64,000 nucleotides of DNA, from the NCBI GenBank assembly GCA_001972305.1, contig BDDD01001452.1, positions 145,153 through 209,152 of the forward strand, written 5' to 3'. The notes under the pieces were generated by a model. The model saw nothing but the letters and a program-made list of their open reading frames with translations, did no database searches and was not told where the DNA came from. The translations under genes were made by a program, and so were the position numbers. Origin of the DNA: Cephalotus follicularis (Eukaryota; Streptophyta; Magnoliopsida; Oxalidales; Cephalotaceae). Of this stretch, positions 12,266-23,527 are shown one piece after another. The stretch's first letter is position 1, and each line of letters opens with the position of its first letter.

Positions 12266-15011
12266 TGTAGCGTCCCCGACCCGGGTCCACTTTAAGCTCA
12301 AAGCGAGCTCCGAAGATCGGTGCGTTACGTGGGTGTAACCTTTGACCGTCAAATCGTTTAATCATTTAACGATCCATTTCATATCATATAATCTTAGCTT
12401 ATAATTTAAAACCTAACACTATTACTCAATAACTTCACAGGATCACATATGCTTACATCTTTGAAACACCAATTTCAAAATGTCATATTCTCATAATCAT
12501 GATCGATCCTAATACCCTTGCATTTTATACATCACTTACATGTAGCCTTACACAACAGAAAAACATAAACCTTTTTACATCATAAAAACAATCATATACT
12601 CACATTTATCATTAACTTCTCATACTCTCAAGTATGTTCAATAACTTTTGATATCATTATCTTACATAAAACATCATAACCTATAGCATTCATTTCCTCA
12701 CTTTAATATCTATACATCGTTTATCATAACACATTACACAGCGGAAAACATTAACACATGATATTAAAACATAACTTCATAGCATATCCTACTTTCTTTC
12801 CTTACTCTTCTTTCGCGAACTTCCACTAAAGGTCGCAACTTCACGTTCAACGTTTCCTGGAAGATTAATTTGAAAACAAGACATTGAAAGGAGTGAGCTT
12901 TTAAGAGCCCAGTAAGAAGCATAGTCATAAAACGTTATCGAAGTCCTTTATTTTTTATAATCTATATCAAAACATTTCACTCATCATACATTTCATAATA
13001 TCTTTGAAAATCATCTTCTAGTTTTATAAAACCAGAACATTTCTAAAATCATACATTTTCTGGTATATATAACCAGCATACTTGAAAACAATAAAAAACG
13101 TTTTCCAATCATACCTTCTTTTGGCTGGTATCACAGCCATACTTGAAAACATCATTAAAATCATTTTCTTCATATTCATAAACAAAACATCTTTAAAACA
13201 CTTTTTCTGTTCATATCTCAAGAAACAGAACATTTCATAAAACTTGGTGGTCGTGAACCTCTAATGAACCCTCTTACACCGCTTCACCGGGGCATTGTGC
13301 ACTCCCCGATTACTATCCTTACATCACATGCATGTCCGCGAGCACTTTACGCTCCATTAACATTAATCCATCTCGGATTCTTTCTCTTGGTTCATTCCTT
13401 AATCTTTATGAAATTAATCCTCACTAGATCGCAAGCCAGTAGTTGTTCATTCATTTCATAAAACATTTCTTAATACTTTGAGTGACCAACTCAAAGCATT
13501 CATAACATTAAAACATTTCTCTTCATTTGAGTAGTTAGCTCAAATGCATTCATAAAATCATTTCATAAAATCTTTCTTAATACCTTTAGTGATCAGCCCA
13601 AAGCATTCATAAAACATCATTGTAAAGCCTTTCTAAAACTGGTTTCTCATGTATAAACCTTCATTTCATTTCATTTCACAATCATAAAACATTTCTCATC
13701 ACTTTGAATAATTAACCCTTTAGAAAACAGGTTTGCATAACTTTTATAAAATAGATATTTCATATAGAGATAAAACGAAGCTGAGCAATAGAAGACATCT
13801 CAATGAATCTATAGAGATAAAAATAATAAAATTCCATTGAGAAACGAAGCTGCAATGAATTTTTAAAGTTGCAGTTTCCTTTTGAAAACAGGACCTGAGC
13901 AGTAGAAGAAAACATGGCTTTTCATCAAGAATTGGACAGAATTTCGAGATGCATAAAACATAACAGTTAAAGTAGACATCTTAAGGTTTTCAAAACATTA
14001 AACCATTCAAAATTTCATCAAGAACTCAGCAAGACATGAATTAAACTATCTGCTGCATAATTTGGAAGTAAAACAGAGGATTAACTTTGATAAAATGGGT
14101 ATAGAATCTCCTTACCTCACTTGATCTCCTTCTCTTCATCTCTCCCACGAAATCTCCCTCTTCAATCTCAGCAAAAAGAAACCTTTTGCTCAGCTGAAGA
14201 TACACATACATATATAGGAGAGGCAAACTTGGAGGCCAAGCTTGCATGGTGTCATCCATGACCTCACCCATGTGAGCTTGCCTCCATGTGATTAAATTCA
14301 ATCAATTCAGCTGATGCCACCTGCCCTATGCTAGCAAAATATCATAAGTCTTCCATCCCCTGCTTGACACGTGTCCTAAAATCCATTTAAATCCTCCGAA
14401 ACGGGATAAAAAGCTAGAATTATGCACCTGACATAGGGCAAAGCGTCGACTCTTTATCTCTAAGCGTCGACGGTCACGGCCTTATACTGAGTTCTTCAAC
14501 TTATATCTCGACTAAAATGCTGATGCTTTACTACAAAGCGTCGACGCTTTAAGTCTCCTCCAGGTCAACCTCAATACTTGATCTCAAAGCGTCTACATTT
14601 ACATTTAGAGCGTCGACCGTTGCCCAAAGCGTCGACTCTTTATCCCTAAGCGTCAACGGTGTGAGGGCTTTGTCCAATTTACCCTTGCACTGGTTTAAAG
14701 CGCAGATAGAAGGGGTCTAAGCGTCGACCGTTACTACCCAAGCGTCGAAGCTTGAAGTGGAACTGTCGGTGCTTAAGACAGTTTTCCTTCCCATCACTTA
14801 GCCAAATTCCATTTTCTTCCGGGGGCGCTGGCCCCGAGTCCCTGTCCGCTGACCGGGCAGTGGGACCCCCCGTCCGCTCACCGGGGAGCGGAACCCCCGA
14901 AGCCCCCCGAGCGTAGGGTCATACTACGAGTCCCTCGAACTATTTGCCAATTTACACAATAGCAATCATTTTCCATAATTAATATCTTTACTGAAAATTC
15001 GGGTCATCACA
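12266..15011 (-). mobile_element. Solo LTR, 2.75 kb, nested in LTR-C
   Basis: Plus-strand ends are TGTAGCGTCCCCGACC and TCGGGTCATCACA. The flanks are GCCGT (12261-12265) and GTCGT (15012-15016), a 5-bp target duplication with one mismatch. Flanking LTR-C sequence resumes on the other side, matching the uninterrupted second copy near 38240. No internal region is present, so it is a solo LTR formed by LTR-LTR recombination. Minus orientation is inferred from a C-rich plus-strand start resembling the complement of other LTR ends here. It contains an AAGCGTCGAC cluster. Confidence 0.75.
14440..14753. repeat. Cluster of AAGCGTCGAC motifs in solo LTR
   Basis: About nine to ten copies of AAGCGTCGAC or one-mismatch forms lie in 314 bp. 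One copy, AAAGCGTCGACGCTTT, is fully palindromic. The copies point the same way and alternate with unrelated spacer. Function unknown. Confidence 0.88.
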
Positions 15012-16810
15012 GTCGTCCCCTGCACTAATATCGTAAGCTGCATCATCAGCTATAAACATAACATAGACTTCCTATCAATAACTGAAACAACTATAAAGTT
15101 TATTAATACAACGTGACATGCGTGAATTGAATGCGTATACAAAGTAGCCAAAACTAACCAAAAACATCGAATAATGATATAAACTTAGCAAATCCAGTTC
15201 AAAAATTCTATAGACTACTTTTACAAGTGATAAATAAGTTAAATATCGAATTAAATTCATCGAAATTGTTAAATTGTCAAAATTTATTTAAAGTTGTTGA
15301 AATCGGTTGAAAAAATACCTTTTCTCCATAATCTGTTATTACTTGGTTTAAAACTTAACTAAGTTTTCAAACATACTTATGGTTGCATTTAATTAAAAAA
15401 TCAAAGTTAATAACAATCGGTGACAATATCATTAACCATTAGGCAACGGACATCTAATCGGCGTGGATAGCACGGGAACCTGTCTAGGGAATCACTAGCA
15501 TGCCTGTGGTATCAATTAGTTACTCTATCATCAACACGACTATTCTATCATTCAACATGATAGGTCGGTTGATTATAATACTGTGGTTAGGTTAACGAGA
15601 CAAGTAATGGAGTGGTCTATAGATTGGTTAACCCATCGTGTCAATTGAATGTATTATATAATCAATTGATTTGTAGAAAGATCATCATGACTTGCGTAAC
15701 AAGAGAGAAAACAGTTAAAAAGGCTTGAGTGATCTCAAGACTCGATATGCTCAAGCAGTTATTTTTTAAAAGGATTGCACGGTGACGCTTTGAGGCTTAA
15801 AATCCAATTTTGTTAAAGGTGTACTAAACGACGATAGTTAGACTAAGAGGCATCGCTTTGTATATCAGAGCCTATGGAAACACTGAGCAAGTTTCGACAG
15901 TGTTTTGTACCTAACTGAAGTCAGGTTAAGCGTCAATGCATAACACCAAAGTGTCAGCGCTTTGGTCGACTTCGTATGAATTCCAAGTAACAGCTGTGCT
16001 AAGCAGTGACACTTCTTGGTAAAGCGTCGGCACTTAGTTTTAAGTCCATTTTTCAATCCAAATATTTGTCAAATCATTTTCTGCCAATTTTAGAAGTTCA
16101 TATAAATTTATTAGGGTCCATAAATCAGTCCCAAATCATTGAATCCATTGACTTAACCCTAATTCCAATTCTAGGTCATTAATCACAATAACCTAAAACT
16201 AGCATCCTCAACCAAGTTAACACTCAAATTAGTTCAAATAACAAGTTATATAATGCATAATCAGTAGCATTTTAGATAGAGAAACTCTACCAAAATGCTT
16301 GGAGCTTCTATTTTGTTGAAACAGCAAAAATCGGAGGTTAGATTCAAGTCTAAAATCCACCGGTTTGAGCAAGCTTCAAAGAGAGTTGTATAGAGGTGGT
16401 GATGCAAGTAATGAAGCTCAAAGCTCCTCCTTCCCCTCTTAGTCAGTTCAGCAGGAACAAGAATAAAGAGGAGAGTGTTGTGTTCTTTGTGTATTTCAAG
16501 TCAGTAGTAGCTAGTGTATGAAGAATGGAGCAAGTATTTATAGAAGCAACAAGGAGCTCAAAGATTCCTTCAATGGGGGATGATATTTTGACATAGCAAG
16601 AGGAGAAGAGGCTGTTGTCTTGTGTTTTTCTTCAGGTCAGTAATGAAGTATGTGTAGGTAGTTAGCCTTAATGTTGTCAGTCAGTATGTGGCTAGGAATT
16701 AGAGATAAGAAATCCCAATGCTTGGCTACGAGGAGAAGTTTAGATATTAGGATAGGATAGGATTTTCGCATAATAATACAAGGTGCAGCCGGCCTATATG
16801 TAGTCTAACA
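15012..16810 (-). repeat. LTR-C copy 1, upstream (U3/R) part
   Basis: Continuation of LTR-C right of the solo LTR. It is AT-rich with no coding signal. It contains a degenerate group of AAGCGTC-like motifs (about 15925-16040) and, near 16535-16542, a TATAAATA on the minus strand followed (leftwards) by a leader-like region. The right boundary with the Tat fragment is not sharply visible. Confidence 0.6.
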
Positions 16811-17933
16811 GCTACAATAACAGCATAAGAAGGTCTAGCAACCAGAGGAGAAAGTATGGAGGTTCAGGTATTGGAGAAACCTTTGAAGCGGTCCAAATCC
16901 TTGAAGGTCCTTCCCTTCTTAGATGAAGGCTTGGTAGGAATTATACCCCCCCATGATGATCCGCTGGCGGTTAGTGCAAATATTGCCAACCATGATGTGA
17001 GAAGGATATTGATTAACAATGGAAGCTCGGTAGATGTCTTATCTTACGAAGCTTTTAAGAAGATGAATATACTGAGGGAGGATATAAGAACCATCCAATC
17101 TCCCTTAGTTGATTTTACAGGAGATGTTCTAGACCCCAAGGGGGTAATAAGTTTACTAGTGACGGTAAGGGAAGTTCATAATCGAGCTACAATAATGGCA
17201 GACTTCCAGGTGGTTAAGATGCCAGAGAGTTACAATGCAATTTTGGGAAGACCGACTCAAGCGGCTTTGAAGGTGGTAGTCTCGATTCCGCATTTGAAAA
17301 TGAAGTTTCCAACATCATTCGGAGTTGGGGAAGTTAGAGGTGACCAAGTGGTGGCAAGGGAGTGCTATGTGACCTCCCTGAGACTCATAAACGTAATGCA
17401 TATAGAGTTATTGGAAATCAAAGCAGCCTCAATAAGAAGAGGAAGTTCGATAGAGGTGCTAGAAGTCGTTAATAATTGCGAAGTTGAAGAGAAAAGGATG
17501 AAGATAGGGACAAATGTGGAGGTCGACATTCGAAAACAGTTGATAGAGTTCCTTAGTCAAAACCAAGATGTTTTTGCTTGTTCAGAAAATGACATCCTAG
17601 GGATAGATTCAGGACAATGACACACAAGTATGGCATTTCTCCTAAGTGTCGGCCAGTTAAACAAAAGAAGAAATCCTTTACGATTGACAGCCAGGAGGCA
17701 ATAGAACATGAGGTATAGAAGCTTTTGGAGGCTGATCTAATCCAAGAGGTTGACTACATGGACTGGTTGGCTAACATGGTCCTGGTGAAGGAGTCAAATG
17801 GTAAGTGGAGAATGTGCGTTGACTTCACCGATTTGAACAATGCATGTCCAAAAGATAATTATCCCTTACCTCGGATAGACGGATGCGACTTCGAGCAATC
17901 AGTTGTTGAGCTTAATGGATGCATTCTCCTCCT
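16811..17933 (+). pseudogene. Tat-lineage gypsy fragment: protease and start of RT
   Basis: The protease domain is encoded at about 16856-17620. Its active-site segment is ILINNGSSVDVLS, with Asn where the catalytic Asp is expected, and YNAILGRP is its second conserved block. The linker and N-terminal RT follow, with EADLIQEVDYMDWLANMVLV and NGKWRMCVDFTDLNNACPKD. A frameshift near 17880 moves the QLLSLMDAF segment to another frame. RT then stops abruptly near 17928 at the edge of a minus-strand LTR. In-frame stops lie at 17618-17620 and 17716-17718. Gag, RNase H and integrase are absent, so this is a truncated host fragment cut on both sides by younger elements. Confidence 0.88.
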
Positions 17934-18498
17934 TGGTTGGAAATACTCTAAGCTTTGTGCTAGGTGTGACCAAGATCTGAGACCAAAAATAAGGTGTGAG
18001 AAAGTAGCATGAGGTGGTCCTCGACGCTATTCTCCGATGGTCAAGTCAACACAAGACATCAGAGTAAATTAACCATATATAAAGTATATCGAGGTAAAAA
18101 GGAATTTTTAAGAGTGAGAAGTACCATATGTGTAGAGTGAGAAAGTCTTGAATCCCCTGAATAGGACAAAAATGCACTATTTATAGCTTGTACTCCATGT
18201 ACGAATTACCTGGGCACCGCTCTGAGTTCTTGATGCTTTCCTTATCTATCTTCTTTGTTGTCACTAAATGTAATTGCAACTTTACTTCTCAACTTCCCTA
18301 TAAAATATCCTAGTTTTCAGGAGGAGGTTACAACTGATAACGGGAAAGCTGCTCGTGGAGGCCTACCGCTCATGTTCGGCCCTCGAGCACCAAGACCTCA
18401 ACCTCGAGTTCTTCCAAGGTGCCTAGGCCCGCTTCTCCCCTTTTCTTTGTTGTCCATGTGTTCTTCTTCAACGGGTCTGAGAAAACCGACCCATATCA
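17934..18498 (-). repeat. 3' LTR of Tat-B (minus strand)
   Basis: The minus-strand start is TGATATGGG at 18498, the same as the Tat-A LTR start. It is followed outward by the complement of a polypurine tract. A minus-strand TATA box (CTATAAATAG) lies near 18176-18186. The left end at about 17934 (TTGGTTGG) is inferred from the break in the RT fragment and from the similar length of the Tat-A LTR (544 bp). Confidence 0.7.
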
Positions 18499-18514
18499 AA
18501 AGCCCCCCACTTCC
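18499..18514 (-). other. Polypurine tract of Tat-B
   Basis: Plus strand AAAGCCCCCCACTTCC is purine-only apart from the last bases on the minus strand. It directly abuts the LTR start, mirroring TAAGCCCCCC next to the Tat-A LTR at 40433. Confidence 0.7.
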
Positions 18515-18589
18515 AAAATGTACGAGTGATACTTGTACTTTTTGGAAGTAGATAGTATGTCGGTGTGTCTCAATGTTCCAAGCTTCGTA

Positions 18590-19290
18590 CTTTTCATGAC
18601 CGAGAACTAGGGTGTAAGCAATATGTCCCAGTGACCCAAGATCTTTCATGACCTTCCCTTGACATACCATGCATTGGAAAGCTAGCCTTTAATATCGGTT
18701 TCCCGAGGTCCTTGTAAGTTTGTCCTTCCCACACCCAATCCCGAATTGTTTGATGCTCACTTCAGTGGTCCATGGGTTATCAGACTCGGTTTTTACTTAA
18801 CCAGGCACTGGAAACCTAATGATTTACCTCGGTGATCCAAGAAATATTCTTCGGGGTTCTTGTTCATGATTTGAATTCTTGTTATTATCCTCGAAAGTGC
18901 CAGGCCTTTTGAACTCAATTTCCATTTAACCGAGCACCTGCGACCTTGTGATTTGCATCGGTAATCTGAGGCTTTAATGGCACATTTTTCCTCATTCAAT
19001 TTTTACTCAACTGAGCTTAGGAAAATCAATGTTACTCGTCATCATGCTGGTGTGCTTTACAAGGGCCTACCAGTACTGAGCGTTGGCAACCTAGCAATCA
19101 ACCTTGGGTTTCCAGGGTCTCTTTTTTCGCGATTCTTGGAACTCAATTTTCATTCAACCGAGCATTGGAAAGCTAGCTATCTATCTCGCTAATCCAAGAT
19201 CTTCTTGATCTTTCGATATGTACTAGATTCTTACTAGCCGAGCACTAGAAACCTAACCATTTATCTCGATGACCCGAGATTTATGGCACC
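18590..19290. repeat. Divergent tandem repeats in Tat-B 3' region
   Basis: Several loose copies of a unit of about 110-150 bp share the core CCGAGCACTGGAAACCTA followed by a CTCGGTGATCCAAGA-like segment (near 18590, 18800, 18920, 19010, 19155 and 19235). Tandem repeats in the untranslated region near pol or the extra ORF are typical of Tat/Ogre-type elements. No coding signal. Confidence 0.7.
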
Positions 19291-19653
19291 CCTCTCTTCT
19301 TCGAGGCCTCAAGGTTACTCCTAAATAAGAGGGGCTGATATTTCTTCAGTTATCCTTATGGGCCCAACCCTTTTGGGCCTGGCACGATCCCTTGACTCTT
19401 GTCCTTCGAGAGATTTCTTTGGAGGGAAAGAGGACATCATTTGGCAGGAAAGGTTTTTATTAGGGAGACAAGAGGTCACCAGTTGCCTATATGAACCTCC
19501 CCACTTTCATTTGGGAACATTTCATATTTTGTTCTCCTTTCTCTCTATTACTAGCAGTAAGAAAATCGGTAACCATACACAGCGAAAACTTAAAATTTTT
19601 ACCGATTCTCTGCTCTAAGATCGACCTTATTGTATAAAGAAATCCATAAAGAA
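19291..19653 (+). other. Putative upstream region of the Tat-B antisense ORF
   Basis: No ORF of note. It lies between the Tat-B repeats and the copia-type LTR that splits the element. By analogy with Tat-A it should hold the promoter and leader of the plus-strand extra ORF whose ATG is at 23528. CTATATGAACC near 19490 could be a TATA element, but this is weak. Confidence 0.3.
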
Positions 19654-19754
19654 TGTTAGAACAATTCGTACCTTCGTTTGATGATTGGAAATAATTCTGG
19701 AACATCGATCGGGTTCATAGTAAATCGCACAAATATCCGATCTCTAAGCGTATC

Positions 19755-22121
19755 TGTCACGCCTCGACCCCAAGGAAGACCCCAAGGCTCGACATATGTC
19801 AGGTCCGTTCATACGATCCATCACATACGTAGCATCATACTTCAAATCACGCTACAAATTTAAAACTTTAATATACGACATGCTTGCGGAAAAAATCATT
19901 CAATAGATGAACCCAACTATAACCATAACATCAACATATATAACTTAATCGCTGCCACAAGCCGACAGGTCAATAGCTGAAATACAAAATGTCTCTTATA
20001 CATCAAGCCTTTTTATACAATGTAGGTCACAAATCTCAGCCGCTGACCAATATCTGCCAAAGAAGTCCGGTTAGTCTCAATGTGCCTCACGTCGATGCAT
20101 CACCTGTACCTAGCCCATTACGAGAATGGGTCAGCAACTCATGGCTGTGTAGGCTATACTATATGCTATGAAATGCATCAGTTATACAGATATATATGCA
20201 TGACATGTGAAATGCATGAATGCCAATTGTGGACAGCGTCGGTATACCAACCTTCCCTAAGTGGAGGTATACTTGGCTAGTCCTAATCATATCAAAGGCC
20301 ATAGGCCTACAGACACTCCATAAAACAATCCATAACTATCCATATGGACAATCAATCCATAGGGTCAAGTACTCCTCTGCCTCTCCGGCCCGAGATAGTA
20401 CCCTCACCGTCTATACACCCTCGGTGCCATAGCCGTGTGGAGAATAGGATAACACCGGCCACATAATTCATACCATACCATAATACTAGTCCCGAAGGTA
20501 CAAGCCCATAATAAAGATCTATGCGATCTATGCCATAACCATACAATATCCATCCACAGTGCGGTGATCCCCGTAGGTTCACCCAAAAAGAGGATTACCA
20601 TATCCATAATATGTGGCCTATACCCATAATGCTTCATGACGGAAATGAAGATTATGAATGGGTTATCCCGTTAAGTCTCAACCATAACAATCATCAATCA
20701 TAGCCATACCATACCCATAGCCCATAACCATATTTCCATTTTAAGGATAGAGACCTAACCATAAAGGATCACATATGGTCCATCCCTCAAAACCATTTTT
20801 CATAACCATATTTCCATAACCATTTTCTTGGTCCCTATCGGAGTCTGTAAAACAATGGAGAGGAAGACCAACTAGGATATCAGCGTCCAGTAGTCCAATT
20901 GAGCTATCCTAACCATTTATTGAAAACCATTTGTATAAAACCCTTTTGTTGAAACTTACCTTAAAGATTCACATTTGAAGATTGATTCAGAAATTAAGGG
21001 TGATAAAAGAGGATCCACATAGACTACAAGGCCTTAGGGAGACTTCCTATGGAATCCATTCGTAGAGAAAACCATTTGGGGTTGAAAACAGTGTGATTTG
21101 GCTGAAACAGGGCACTAAGCGTCGACTGCTTCGTCCAAAGCGTCGACAGTTAGCGTCTAAGCGTCGCCGGTTTCGTGCTAGGCATCGATGGTTAAGGCCT
21201 TATGCTTAAGCATCGACGCGTGCACTAAGCGTCAACCGTTTGGCAACACATTAAGCGTTGGCGCTTCAATCGAAAGCGTCGACAGTTTCGTCCTTAAGCA
21301 CCGATCGTTTAGATGGAAGATTCGACGGTTTGCGCGATCAAAGCGCCGACACCTCTAGCCAAAGCGTCGATGGATTGACAGCAGGCAGTTCGTCAAACAG
21401 TCTATAAAATCCATTTTAAAACAATTTAAATCCGTTTAAAATCCAATCCAAAGGTAGCTATAAGCCCCTAAGGTCGATAGTAACACAAAAATGACTTTAA
21501 CCCTTCAGATTCGTTCCCATAACCCATGAATCTAGAGAGAAAAGGGATTAGGCCTGTGAACCTAAACTCTCAATTCTCTCTTCGATTCTCATTTCAATCC
21601 GTTTTAAACCATAACAAACACCCTAGTCCATTCATCTAGCATGTATACAACTATCCATAACCATAAAAATCCATTCAATCCATTTAAAAGTATGGATCCA
21701 AAGCATATACGTAGAACCTACCTCAAAACTATTGAGAACGAAGAATAAGCTACTTGAATCCTCGTTCTGCTTCTCCCTTCAGGTTCTACACTCTGCCATG
21801 ATCCCAAAGACTCATTCCTTTCTCGATTTCGCCCACTATCTCTCTCTAACTCACACTCTCTCTAGAATTGGAACGGGAAATGAAAATGAGAATGAAAGAG
21901 TTGAACCGCCTATATATAGATATAGGTTCCTTTAGGCGAAAATCTCAAAAGCTACGATCAGGTTTAATTGAACCCCCACTGCCTACAAACAGTCATAAAA
22001 GTGGAAAATAATATATATCATACATAATCCATGCCATCCATACATACAATATCATACAATACTGTATAAGTACAAACAAAATACAAATAATTCCGTACAT
22101 ATAAAAAATATGGGGCTTACA
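19755..22121 (-). mobile_element. Solo LTR-D, 2.37 kb, perfect target duplication
   Basis: Plus-strand ends are TGTCACGCCTCGACCCC and GGGGCTTACA. It is flanked on both sides by GTATC (19750-19754 and 22122-22126), a perfect 5-bp duplication. There is no internal region. On the minus strand it begins TGTAAGCCCCA, has a TATA-like TATATATAGG about 190-200 bp in, then a leader with GAGAGAG and TTTTGAGGTAGGTTCTAC. This matches the plus-strand fragment 56256-56715. It carries an AAGCGTCGAC cluster (21117-21374). Confidence 0.9.
21117..21374. repeat. Cluster of AAGCGTCGAC motifs in LTR-D
   Basis: About twelve exact or degenerate copies (AAGCGTCGACTG, AAGCGTCGACAG, AAGCATCGACGC, AAGCGTCAACCG, AAGCGCCGACAC and others) lie in 258 bp, spaced about 18-28 bp apart. 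Same flavour as in the solo LTR at 14440 and the copia LTRs. Function unknown. Confidence 0.88.
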
Positions 22122-23445
22122 GTATCCACACGGGCACACTGAATTAAAGTTCTCCACTAGTCACCACCAGAGATAAAGTATGGAGAACCTAAAACTAAAA
22201 GTTGCTAGCATTTTTCCTGCCTTAGGTCTCTTTATATAGACACTCTATTAAGGAGGAGACTGTGTAGGAAAAGTTTTCCTAGTTTTAATAGATTTTCATA
22301 ATTACTAATTAAGTCTCTACTTAATTTAATTACAGAATAACCCCAAACTTTTCTCTAATTCAAATATAACCTTTTGTATGTGACCCCTTAGGTTCAATAT
22401 TATGCTTGTAGTAGATATGCAACTCTTGCATTTAAATAATTAGACATTCTAATTAATTAACTCATAATTAATGTTATTAATTATTTCAAGAAACTACAAG
22501 TCAATATTGATGCCTAGTAGTGTCTGATGATTACCCAGATAATATAAATAAAATACTTCGAACCTTGCCAATTATAGTTAACATGCAATTCAGTCCTTCT
22601 ACCATACAATGCTCTAGTTAAATCTAGGATACCGATTTTTCTGTTAATCCCCAATAATTTAATTATGTGTATATTGCCGTTAATTTCATAATTCTTGATG
22701 AAATTAGAAAACTCATTTTCTAATTTACATCTTGTTTTAGCCAAAAACTTTTCGAATTATGAATTAATCATACTACATAGAGCATTCTCCCTTTATCCCA
22801 AGGGTAATGGATTCCTTGTTGACCACTCACATGCCTCCATACATAAACCATATTATTGAATATTTCAACTTATGATAATTTGAAGAACTATTTAGAATCA
22901 TATCAAAATATAATATCATATGCAAAAGACAATTATGGTGTCTCAGATCTAAGGACCACATGCATAACCGTAACATAGAACTCCTAATTGACAGTCAATG
23001 ATAACTCCATTTAAATGTTTTTATTCAGGCTAGTTCAATGAACTTATTCTCCAATAAGCACCCACATATATGTTCTAGTGTTCACTATACTAATGACCGT
23101 GAGATCAGTCATACACTCACTTGAGTAAAACATCATATGTGCTCATCTATCCGGATTCACTAATACCCATTATAGTGATCATATGATTAGGAGTATTTAA
23201 GAATAAAGTATATATAAGAATAATATATCTCACTATTATGATCTCATTATAATTATATTTTCTTTGCTTTAATTCTATGGGTTTTATCATAATAATTATC
23301 GTATGAAATAATTATTAATTAAATTACTCAAATTATGATAAAATAATGTCATGTATTATTATTGAATAAATAAATAAGATTGCTCATACAAAAATAATGT
23401 TTAAGCCGCATCAATTGTATGTAGGACACACATATATTTCTAACA

Positions 23446-23527
23446 CTAGTTGAAGCTCCAACCTTTCTCTAGAGTTCCTTTGATTCCTAACCTTCACCCA
23501 GAGTCTTTGTCTTTGTCCTAGGTAACA
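23446..23527 (+). other. Short 5' flank of the Tat-B antisense ORF
   Basis: Eighty-odd bases lie between the copia-type LTR end and the candidate ATG at 23528 (GTAACAATGACT). A good CT-rich tract and CTAG near 23460-23520 could belong to a leader intron acceptor, but this is unproven. Confidence 0.3.

Larger units (their letters stand above)
10849..16810 (-). repeat. LTR-C copy 1: 5' LTR of element 0, split by a solo LTR
   Basis: On the plus strand it starts TGTCACTCTCGTCCC next to the PBS. The right end is uncertain and is placed at TCTAACA (16810). Excluding the nested solo LTR it is about 3.2 kb. A minus-strand TATA box (TATAAATA, complement of 16535-16542) sits about 270 bp inside the proposed start. 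Its first 1.4 kb is clearly related to 26032-26325 plus 36630-37650, for example the TTTATCGGA block, CCACAATTAA, and the GGTCTGGCC / AAAGGGCAAA block near 11920-11940. That marks a second copy of the same LTR. Weak AAGCGTC motifs lie at 15925-16040. Confidence 0.7.
19654..23445 (-). repeat. Copia-type LTR, split by solo LTR-D
   Basis: Ends are TGTTAGAACA (19654) and TTCTAACA (23445), inverted TGTTAGAA / TTCTAACA termini. Without the nested LTR-D it is about 1.42 kb. On the minus strand it resembles 62797-63924: both begin TGTTAGA, then have TTGTATRA...ATTCAATAA, an ATCCGGATAGA segment, ACTGATCTCAC and GCATGTGGTCCTT. No PBS or polypurine tract adjoins, and the flanking pentamers (AAGAA and CTAGT) do not match, so it may be a solo LTR with altered ends or an unclassified LTR-bearing element. 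Confidence 0.6.

Noticed and set aside
18255..19618. ORFs in the Tat-B tandem-repeat region
   Set aside because: They change frame between repeat units and show no conserved residues.
19654..23445. Complete copia element at this site
   Set aside because: No PBS, polypurine tract or coding region adjoins. Only LTR-like sequence is present and the flanking pentamers do not match.
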